From NCBI GenBank assembly GCA_020796225.1, contig CM036775.1, positions 13,918,671 to 13,982,670 on the forward strand: a DNA stretch of 64,000 bases, given 5' to 3'. This document shows, piece by piece, positions 29,387 to 41,294 of this stretch; within the stretch, counting starts at the first letter, position 1, and each line of letters begins with the position of its first letter. The position numbers and the translations under genes are program-made. A model generated the notes under the pieces. That model did no database searches. It was not told the DNA's origin and worked only from the letters and a program-made list of their open reading frames with translations. The DNA is from Arion vulgaris. Lineage: Eukaryota; Mollusca; Gastropoda; Stylommatophora; Arionidae.

Positions 29387-32300
29387 GTATTTAAACCTAT
29401 TTAAGTACAGTATCTAGTCAACTCACAGGTAAAATATATATATAAGTACAGTATCTACTCACATGACAGGTAAAATATATATGTCTCTATCTACTCACCT
29501 GACAGGTATTTAAACCTATTTAAGTGCAGTGTCTACTCACCTGACAGGTAAAATATATATGTCTCTATCTACTCACCTGACAGGTAAAACATATATAAGT
29601 ACAATGTCTACTCACCTGACAGGTAAAACATATATAAGTACAATATCTACTCACCTGACAGGTAAAATATATATAAGTGCCCTAGGTTTTGCAAGACTTT
29701 CATCTCTCGAGTGAGCTGAGAACCAGCATGTGGCCACATCCATTCAACCTGCTAGCTAAGCATTGTGAAAACCTGATAGACTTTGTGCTTATTGTCCAGT
29801 TTGTAGTCCACATTGAATATGAACCAGAGAACATTGAAGAAGAAGAAGAAGAATCTAAAAACAAGCAAAATTTGAAATGAGAACAGATGAACATATGGCA
29901 AGAATACCCTGGTCTCGTCTACATTATAGAGCAACACTGAAAATTATAATGAGTACAGAGCAAGAGGAAGACCACGCACAAGATGGAGCGACATCAACAA
30001 GAACAGCTTTAAGAAGAATAACAGCTGAAAAAGTGCCTTAGAACCAGCACACATACGATCACTACCACCCCCCAACACTTCTATAAAGAATTAAATAGTG
30101 AAAGAGAAGAAGAGAGAAATGAAATATATTAACAAGTTATACTCATCATTTTGTTTACACTTGACAGCATTCACTCTGCTCTTACCATGACCTCGCTTGG
30201 TGCTCGCGGAGAAACCGCCACAGAATTATCTCAAGCTCTTGGTTTGACTTCTCTCATAGGCAGTGCCTCTCATCAGGCATATCATGACCTTAACGTTCAG
30301 GTACGTAGAACAACACACAATGTATCTAATGACTTTTAACTGGAACTTGGTCAGCTCAGATCAATCGATAACAAATAGTGGTTAACTTGGTATTATTTAT
30401 TGTTCATTTGAATATCATCTTCATCGTACATCGGCCATGTTCATAACTGATCCCATCTTCTCCCAAGCATGTAGTTCAATGTGTTTAAACAGTGGTCCAC
30501 GGCAACATAAGGTCGACTAGCTCAGACGGAAAATTGCAACATCGCCTGTGCCACTGCAGGAAGGCGGATACGACGGCAGAGCACCTACTGCAAGACTGCC
30601 CACTGCTAGCAGGCCTGAGAAACGAAACCTGGCCGGAAAAACCAAGCTAAATAAGAAGCTGTACGGAGCCTAAAAGCAACAGCATAATTTATGAGGAAAT
30701 CTGGTACACCAGTCTAAGCGGTGATCGCGAGAGAGAGAGAGGGAGAGAGACGTAAAATCGAAAATTCTTTCTTAATGGGGGCTGGTTTTGATAGAACATT
30801 TCGATTCTATGTGTTCATGATTATTTATTGATAAAAAAATATTTTATAATACTGATATTCCTTAGCTTGTAATTTCGCTTGTAACATAATACTGATATTC
30901 CTTAGCTTGTAATTTCGCTTGTAACATAATACTGATATTCCTTAGCTTGAAACTTGACTTGTAACATAATACTGATATTCCTTAGCTTGAAACTTGGCTT
31001 GTAACATAATACTGATATTCCTTAGCTTGAAACTTGGCTTGTAACATAATACTGATATTCCTTAGCTTGAAACTTCGCTTGTAACATAATACTGATATTT
31101 CTTAGCTTGAAACTTGGCTTGTAACATAATATTGATAATCCTTAGCTTGAAACTTGGCTTGTAACATAATACTGATATTCCTTAGCTATAAACTTGACTT
31201 GTAACATAATACCGATATTCCTTAGCTTGAAACTTGGCTTGTAACATAATACTTATATTCCATAGCTTGAAACTTGACTTGTAACATAATACTGATATTC
31301 CTTAGCTTGAAACTTGGCTTGTAACATAATACTGATATTCCTTAGCTTGAAACTTGGCTTGTAACATAATACTGATATTCCTTAGCTTGAAACTTGGCTT
31401 GTAACATAATACTGATATTCCTTAGCTTGAAACTTGGCTTGTAACATAATACTGATATTCCTTAGCTTGAAACTTCGCTTGTAACATAATACTGATATTT
31501 CTTAGCTTGAAACTTGGCTTGTAACATAATATTGATAATCCTTAGCTTGAAACTTGGCTTGTAACATAATACTGATATTCCTTAGCTATAAACTTGACTT
31601 GTAACATAATACCGATATTCCTTAGCTTGAAACTTGGCTTGTAACATAATACTTATATTCCATAGCTTGAAACTTGACTTGTAACATAATACTGATATTC
31701 CTTAGCTTGAAACTTGGCTTGTAACATAATACTGATATTCCTTAGCTTGAAACTTGACTTGTAGCATAATACTGATATTCCTTAGCTTGAAACTTGGCTT
31801 GTAACATAATACTGATATTCCTTAGCTTGAAACTTCGCTTGTAACATAATACTGATATTTCTTAGCTTGAAACTTGGCTTGTAACATAATACTGTTATTC
31901 CTTAGCTTGAAACTTGGCTTGTAACATAATACTGATAATCCTTAGCTTGAAACTTGACTTGTAACATAATACTGATATTCCTTAGCTTGAAACTTCGCTT
32001 GTAACATAATACTGATATTCCTTAGCTTGAAACTTGGCTTGTAACATAATACTGATATTTCTTAGCTTGAAACTTGGCTTGTAACATAATACTGATATTC
32101 CTTAGCTTGAAACTTGGCTTGTAACATAATACTGATATTCCTTAGCTTGAAACTTGGCTTGTAACATAATACTAATATTCCTTAGCTTGAAACTTGGCTT
32201 GTAACATAATACTAATATTCCTTAGCTTAAAACTTGGCTTGTAACATAATACTGATATTCCTTAGCTTGAAACTTGGCTTGTAACATAATACTAATATTC

Positions 32301-35300
32301 CTTAGCTTGAAACTTGGCTTGTAACATAATACTAATATTCCTTAGCTTGAAACTTCGCTTGTAACATAATACTGATATTCCTTAGCTTGAAACTTGGCTT
32401 GTAACATAATACTAATATTCCTTAGCTTAAAACTTGGCTTGTAACATAATACTAATATTCCTTAGCTTGAAACTTCGCTTGTAACATAATACTGATATTC
32501 CTTAGCTTGAAACTTGGCTTGTAACATAATACTGATATTCCTTAGCTTGAAACGGCTTGTAACATAATACTGATATTCCTTAGCTTGAAACTTGGCTTGT
32601 AACATAATACTAATATTCCTTAGCTTGAAACTTGGCTTGTAACATAATACTGATATTCCTTAGCTTGAAACGGCTTGTAACATAATACTGATATTCCTTA
32701 GCTTGAAACTTCGCTTGTAACATAATACTGTTATTCCTTAGCTTGAAACTTGGCTTGTAACATAATACTGATATTTCTTAGCTTGAAACTTGGCTTGTAA
32801 CATAATACTGATATTCCTTAGCTTGAAACGGCGTGTAACATAATACTGATATTCCTTAGCTTGAAACTTGGCTTGTAACATAATACTAATATTCCTTAGC
32901 TTAAAACTTGGCTTGTAACATAATACTGATATTCCTTAGCTTGAAACTTCGCTTGTAACATAATACTGATATTCCTTAGCTTGAAACTTGGCTTGTAACA
33001 TAATACTGATATTCCTTAGCTTGAAACGGCTTGTAACATAATACTGATATTCCTTAGCTTGAAACTTGGCTTGTAACATAATACTAATATTCCTTAGCTT
33101 AAAACTTGGCTTGTAGCATAATACTAATATTCCTTAGCTTGAAACTTCGCTTGTAACATAATACTGATATTCCTTAGCTTGAAACTTCGTTTGTAACATA
33201 ATACTGATATTCCTTAGCTTGAAACTTCGCTTGTAACATAATATAACCATGATTAAGCATGTTGTGTTGTTTTAAAATGAATTTGTCTTTACACAACAAT
33301 ACTGGAATGCGAGGATCACGCGACTGATGTAGTCTGATTTTCTATAATTCTTTACCTGAGCCCGCCTGTCTTATATTATCGGAGGTCACGGTATAGACTA
33401 ATAACGTCTGTTCTGTATTGTTTGATGTATCTACTTGATATATAAGAACGAACGATTGTCATGTTTGGCTTCTTTCTTTTCTATAATTCTGTATTGTCTC
33501 ACAGCGTCAGGATAAGAAGAGATTTCTAGAACGAGCCCTTGTGTGCGCTTCATAAATAGTGTCTGTCGTCGCTTCTGTTATCTCTGAGGTCCACCTTTTG
33601 CGTGGCCAGCCTTTTGTTTTGTAATCATTGTATCGGAGCAACATTGCTCTTTGATGTGCGCTATCTGTTGGTAATCTGATTATGTACCCAATGTATCGGA
33701 GCAACATTGCTCTTTGAGGTGCGCTATCTGTTGGTAATCTGATTATGTACCCAATGTATCGGACCAACATTGCTCTTTGATGTGCGCTATCTGTTGGTAA
33801 TCTGATTATGTACCCAATGTATCGGACCAACATTGCTCTTTGATGTGCGCTATCTGTTGGTAATCTGATTATGTACCCAATGTATCGGAGCAACATTGCT
33901 CTTTGATGTGCGCTATCTGTTGGTAATCTGATTATGTACCCAATGTATCGGAGCAACATTGCTCTTTGATGTGCGCTATCTGTTGGTAATCTGATTATGT
34001 ACCCAATGTATCGGACCAACATTGCTCTTTGATGTGCGCTATCTGTTGGTAATCTGATTATGTACCCAATGTATCGGAGCAACATTGCTATTTGATGTGC
34101 GCTATCTGTTGGTAATCTGATTATGTACCCAATGTATCGGACCAACATTGCTCTTTGATGTGCACTATCTGTTGGTAATCTGATTATGTGGCCGAACGAA
34201 TTTAATTTGTTGAGTCTTGATTAAGTTTAGTACTGATGTTGTACCCACTTTTTCCCTCGATGTCTTCATTTCACAACCGGTCTCTTCTTGTTACTCCCAG
34301 CAATGTTTGGCTAAATTGTAATAAATTTCCACAGCACAACATTTTATTAACTTTTATTTTTGAAACATGAACATTTTAAATAAGAAATCTTCTCATTCAT
34401 ATTTCAGCTGAACGGTGTGAAAGAGGTAAAACTTCATACAGCCAACGCCATCTTTGTCAACCCAAACGCACCGATTGAAAGTCAGTTTATCAATGACGTC
34501 AGGACTGACTATTTGGCCACAACTTCCAACTTTGATCTGGCAGCTGTGGGAGGGCCTGAAAAAATTATTAATGATTTTGTGAAGAACAAAACTGAGGGCT
34601 TGATCCACGATATTATTCCACCTGGTAAGTCCATCGATTTAAGTACCTGGGAACACTCCTGACATCAGATGGCAGGTGTAAAACAGAAATTAGAAGTAAA
34701 ATAGCTCAGGCGAAAGTATATTTTATAAAAATGAAGAACACACTATGTGTGAATTCACTACCAATGACACTGCGAAAAGGAATACTCTAGAGCTATATTG
34801 ATCCAGTACTTCTGTATGGCAGTGAATTATGGGCAATGAATAAACAATCAATACGATCATTGGAAGCCACAGAGATGTGGTTTTACAGAAGAATTCCATG
34901 GACAGCAAAGAAAACAAATGAGGAGGTTATAAATCAGGCCTGCACACAAAGAAACCTTATCAAAAGAATAAGAATCCGACAGTCAAGGTTCTTCGGGCAT
35001 ATAATGCCAACAGAAGGTTTAGAATATTTGGTAACAGCAGGTAAAATTCAGGGAAGGAGAGATCGTGGAAGACAGAGGGGGAAGATGTTGGATGACCTGA
35101 CATCATGGTTCGACACAAGATCGACGTCAGAACTGATTACATGCACCAAGCAGAGAGAGTTGTGGAGAGACATGATGGCTAACGCCGGCAGGCATGGCAG
35201 TTAAATGAATGAATGTTCAGAAATATTCTACTAGTCGATTTGTTCTAGAAAATAGTTTGATATCTTGATATGGTACCTTGCGATCTCATAGACAAAATAG

Positions 35301-38300
35301 TTTGATATCTTGATATGGTACCTTGAGATCTCATAGACAAAATAGTTTGATATCTTGATATGGTACCTTGAGATCTCATAGACAAAATAGTTTGATATCT
35401 TGATATGGTACCTTGCGATCTCATAGACAAAATAGTTTGATATCTTGATATGGTACCTTGCGATCTCATAGACAAAATAGTTTGATATCTTGATATGGTA
35501 CCTTGCGATCTCATAGACAAAATAGTTTGATATCTTGATATGGTACCTTGCGATCTCATAGACTCACAACATGACTACACACAGGTCCGTGTCATGCTAT
35601 AATACAGAGAGGCGACCGCATCAGGCGACGCAGTAAGGCGGCGGCATAAGCAGCGAAATCAAATTACAATTTGAACCATTCAATAATTAAAAATCTGTAC
35701 ACAGCGCTTTTCTATATTGGTCTATATTATTCCGATACTGATGTATATGATTTATGATTTATCGGACGCCTCTATCTAGGCGCTTTAGGTACCCTTTTAT
35801 TTTCGTTTCTGGTGCAGGTGCATTGTTGACGAGCGCTCGCCGAAAGACGTTTGATCTGACAGCTCGAAGTTATTATTTTTGTTAGTAATATACCGCGCGA
35901 CCGCTCATTAAAGCTGAGGCAGCAATTATCACAAAAAACAATTGCACGTGTTACGTGTTGATAGTTCTGCTTTGAGCTTACAATTATTGACAATATTTGA
36001 TTTTAATGTTAGTTTGTCTCAAGAAGTGGCAAGTGGCTGTTCCTGTGTTTAAATCAGTAAATCAGATAAATAATATATCTGTATCAGTATAAAAAATTTG
36101 TATTTATACTAATTCAGTGTTTGTGTTTAAAAATTCTATCAGGTAAGAGAATTATTGTTTTTTACAGCAACTGTAGTTAGTATCATTGAAATTGATTATG
36201 TTATGACAATCATCATCATCATCAGGTGCCGTCTCCACATTGAAGGTTGACTGCAATGAATCTCCAGCATCCTCTGTCTTTCACCTTGCTGTTGCACTCT
36301 GCCGGGCTGAAACATGTCCATTTCTTAAAGTTTCCCTCCCACCTATCTCTCGGTCTTCCACTTGCTCTTTCCCCCTCAATTTTCCCCTCTAGTAAAGATT
36401 TTATCAAGGTGTCATGTTTTTTTATGTGCCCAAAATACTTTATTTGTTTGAATTTTATTTCTCTTAATAATTGTTTCTTCATGCCTAGTTTTCCTAAAAC
36501 TTGTTTATTTATCTGTTTTTCTGTCCATGAAACTCTGCCTATTCTTCTATATATCCACATCTCAAATGCATCAATTCTGTCTTCTAACATGACAATAGGG
36601 AATTGAATTTTAAAAACAATTGCGGGACTGGGTATATCTCAGGTGTGGAACGTGTGCCTGTATATGATAGAGAATTATTTAGGTAATATTTGGCTACTTT
36701 TGCGTTCTGTGTGTGACAGAGAGTTATGTTAAACGAAAAATATTTAAGGGGTGACATTTCATAGAATTGCATCATACTGAGAAAATATACAGCACGGCCA
36801 TGACTAGACAGGCTCTCCGATGGAACCACCAGAGCAATAGAGGTAAGGGAAGACCCAAGAATACACGGAAACGGGCGATATAGACGGAATGCAAGAAAAT
36901 GCGCAGGGTGTGGAGAGATCTGGAAAAAATAGCCTTGGATTAAAGGGATTGGGTGGCATTGGTTGCGGAAAGTATGCCTGTCTTAGGGCAAGGGATGAAG
37001 AAAAATTAACTAAGAACTAACTAACCAACCAACCAACCAATCAACCAACCAACCAACCAACCAACCAACCAACCAACCAACCAACCAACCAACCAAAACC
37101 AACCAACCAACCAACCAACCAACCAACCAACCAACCAACTAAGTGGAAACTGAATAGCTTGATTACAATGAGACACTAAGTGATATTATCGTTGTAGAAA
37201 AGAGACAAGTAATAAAATAGAGAAGATACTCGAATGTTGAACATAATTGTATGGAAGAGAAATCACTATATTGCATTCTGTGCTGAACTATACATTAGAA
37301 ATGACAAGTTTACTCGATCGATAGCGATGTACATCAAGTGAGAGAGAGAGAGAGAGAGAGGGAGAGTGGGAGGGAGGGAGAGTGGGAGAGAGAAAAAAGG
37401 AGAGAGAGACAGAGAGGGAGGGAGAGGGAGGAAGGGAGCAAAATAGGGGCGAGAGAGAGAAAAAGAAGGAGAGAGAGAGAGAGGGATATAGAGGAAGAGA
37501 GAAGAGAGAGAAAGTGGAATATAGAGTACGAGAGAAAGGGAGAGCAAGGGGGAGATGGAGGGAGGGAGGGAGAGAGACAGAGAGTGAGGGACAGTGGGAG
37601 AGACATGGGTGATGGAGAGAGACAGAGAGGAAGAGACAATGGGACATGAAGGGGCGAGAGGGAGCGAGAGAGGAACGAAATAAAGAGAAGGAAGGAGGTA
37701 GAGAGAAAGTGGGGAATATAGAGGAAGAGAGAGGGAGATGAAGGTACAGGGAGGGAGTGAGGGGGAGAGACGGAGGGACAGTGGGAGAGAGAAGAAGGAA
37801 GAGAGGGGACGAGAGGCAGAAAGAGTGGGAAATAGAAGAGGGAGGCAGAGATGTAGAGGGAGAGTGAAAATAAGAGATTGAGAAAGAGAAAGAGAGAAAG
37901 ACAGTAAAAAACTTTAAACTTTTGTTTATTTACTGACCTACAAAAAAAATAGTATATCGATAATAGGTCATATTTCTGATTCCTATATTCAACCAGGCAG
38001 CATCGATGGCGGAACTGTCATGATCCTAGTCAACACTATCTTCTTTAATGGAACCTGGCAGAGTAAGTTTGTACCTTTCAAGACAACCCAGCAGAATTTT
38101 CAACATCCAGGTGGAGTTACTTCTCAGGTGTGTATTGTTTATCTTACCTGTTAGCTTGTGTTGAATCATGAAGTGATAAGAAATGAAGGTCTAAGACATT
38201 CTAGAGGACAGTTAGGGTGGCATAGTTCTACTCAGGACAAGATATTTGATAATATTGACAACTGCGGAGGTAGGACATCTGGCCTATTAGAGAGAGAAAT

Positions 38301-41255
38301 TATAAAGGGACTGTTAGGGTGGCAAAGCTCTACTCTGGACAAGCTATTTGATGATAATGACTGACCATGATATTTGTATTAATTAATTTCCACAAATTTC
38401 CTTCCAGGTTGATATGATGTATGATGAACGGTACGTCAACATTAGAAGAAACGTCCTCGGTGCTGATGTCGCTGAACTACCCTTCGTTGGTAACCGTTTC
38501 TCTCTCTACATCGCTTTGCCACACGCTGTCGACGGAATAACTGCTTTTGGTAATATTAGTTACAGTTTTTAACCATTTCACTCCGTATTTTGTTAACCTC
38601 TGGAGACATTGATATTACAATGTATACTAACTTGGTAACAATGTAACTATGCTGGTTTTACACCATCTTAGAAAGTACTTCTTCTTCTTCTTCTTCTTCA
38701 CCTTTTGCCCATTGGTAGGCATAGGTTTACAACCAAGGACTTCTAATCCCACCTATCCAAGGCCATCTTTTCCAGATCTCTCCACTCTATCCCCATTTTC
38801 TTGCATTCCGTCTCCAATTCCCGTCTCCAGATGTTCCTGAGTCTTCCCATACCGCTATTGCCCTGGGGGTTCCACGAGAGAGCCTGTCTGGTAATGCTGT
38901 CGGGGGTTTTCTCAATCTGTTTCCTATCGATTTCGAAATTACTACTAGTCGGTATATAAGCTCACAGGAGTGAAGGAGTTAATACAACATTGTAGATTTT
39001 CTATATTCTATGAAAACTATATTGATATCTTTCTATTCAACTTTCATATCTTGAACTGGTAATAATGTATTGATATTTTTCTATTCAACTTTCATATCTT
39101 GAACTGATAATAATGTATTGATATCTCTCTATTCAACTTTCATATCTTGAACTGATAATAATGTATTGATATCTCTCTATCAACTTTCATATCTTGAACT
39201 GATAATAATGTATTGATATCTCTCTATCAACTTTCATATCTTGAACTGGTAATAATGTATTGATATCTTTCTATTCAACTTTCATGTCTTGAACTGATAA
39301 TAATGTATTGATATCTCTCTATTCAACTTTCATGTCTTGAACTGATAATAATGTATTGACGGGTTTTTTCTTTCTTCATCTGTTATGACTTCAGGTACTG
39401 TCATGGTGCCTAATATTGCACCTCCGACATATTTTTGAGTACATGCTTGCTTTCCTTATCATCTGTGTCCGTCGCCATTCATGTGTGCTTTACTTCGACT
39501 TTAGAGATATCAAAAATGAACATATACAGAGACTCGAAGGCTTGGAGAAGACCGTCCTGGAAGGAGTTATCCCGGTAAAGAGAAGAAGATGAAGACCACA
39601 GAGAAGATGGAATAATGATGTAACTGATGGTTTGAGCATGATCGCTGCAGAGGCGAGACATGTGTCCTATGATAGAGAGAGAAATTCAGAAGTACTGTTG
39701 GTGTTTGCAAAGTTCTGCTCAGGGGAAGCTATTTGATGAATGAAGAATTAATTAGTTCATATATTTTACTTCTGTTATTTCCCTTTTGCTCATCATTTCT
39801 TGCAATTGCTGTTCGTTCTCAACTAACATCCACTGTGTCATCTCATAAATATCTCTTATCTTGTTTGTACATCTTTCAAACTGGATTTGTTGGTTTCCAG
39901 TGAAAGCATAAATAACATAAGAAATACCAGATCTTTTTGTCAAGATTATCAAACACGGTCAGCACCATATGTTATCATCATTATTATTATCTTCAGTCAT
40001 CACTTCATTAACTTCATTTTCACTATCACCATTTCCATTATCATGTTACCACCATCATCCTCACCATAGCCCCATCATCATCACTATCATCACCATCATC
40101 ATCACTATCATCACCATCATCATCACTATCATCACCATCATCATCACTATCATCACCATCATCATCACTATCATCACCATCATCATCATCTTCATCAACC
40201 CCCGCATTCCTCCTCATCCCCATCATCGTCATCGTTATCATCATCATTATCACAACCAACATCATCACTGCCATCTTCATCATCAGCCTGGCGCTGAAGC
40301 CCTCGTTGTACCCTTGTTCACACAAACTGTACCCTCAGAGAGCTTGCTTGCTGTCCCTGCTAATGTGGACCAGCTGTTTGAGGGACTCTCCTCTACCAGA
40401 GTCAAACTTAGCATTCCCAAGTTTAAGACTGAGGCTACCTATGAGCTTACCGCAGCTCTCAAGGACTTGGGTATCGTAAAGGCATTCGATCCTCAAACTT
40501 CCAACTTCCAGGGAATTAGCAGTTCTAGTAAGTTTGTGCTTTCACATATTTGTCATGACAAGAATGAGACAGATAGAGAAGAGAGCAGTGAAAAAGTGTT
40601 TTTGTTACTTTGAGTGTATTTGTGCTTATGTGTGTATGTGTGTGTCTGTGTTTGTGTGTGAGCGCTCGTGTGGATGTGATGATTTCGTCCCGAAGAGATG
40701 AATATTTCAACTAAGAGATTGAAACTGAACAAGATTGGTGCATTGTGTGTACTGGTAGCTTCAAGACAAATAGAACATGTCACGGAGCTAGATGCTAGTG
40801 TGTCTGTCCTGAAGGGTAGATGCTAGGCTTTAATGTGATGATGATGATAGTGAAGATGTTGATGATGATAGTGAAGATGTTGATGATGATAGTGAAGATG
40901 TTGATGATGATAGTGAGGATGATGATGATAGTGAAGATGATGATGGTGATGATAGTGAAGATGATGATGGTGATGATGATGATAGTGAAGATGTTGATGA
41001 TGATAGTGAAGATGATGATGATAGTGAAGATGGTGATGGTGATGATGATGATGATAGTGAAGATGATAATGATAGTGAAGTTGATGATGATAGTGAAGAT
41101 GATGATGGTGATGATGATGATAGTGAGGCTGCTGATGGTGATGATGATAGTGAAGATGTTGAAGATGGTGATGACGATGATGCTAGTGATGATGATGATG
41201 ATGATAGTAATGATGATGATGATAGTAATGATGATGATGATGATGATGATGATGA

Positions 41256-41294
<39 letters not shown>

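Noticed and set aside
35570..35900. DNA transposon with GGCGACCGC-type ends
   Set aside because: The putative ends do not form a convincing inverted repeat and no target duplication could be found.
37266..37649. Ser/Leu-rich and Arg/Glu-rich ORFs on opposite strands in intron 3 (also 56938-57543)
   Set aside because: They come from polypurine tracts within serpin introns.
40240..40338. Longer serpin exon 7 starting in the open frame upstream of 40339
   Set aside because: The upstream part is CAT microsatellite; the acceptor CTGTACCCTCAG at 40338 gives the right phase, and B has the equivalent TGTACTTTCAG.
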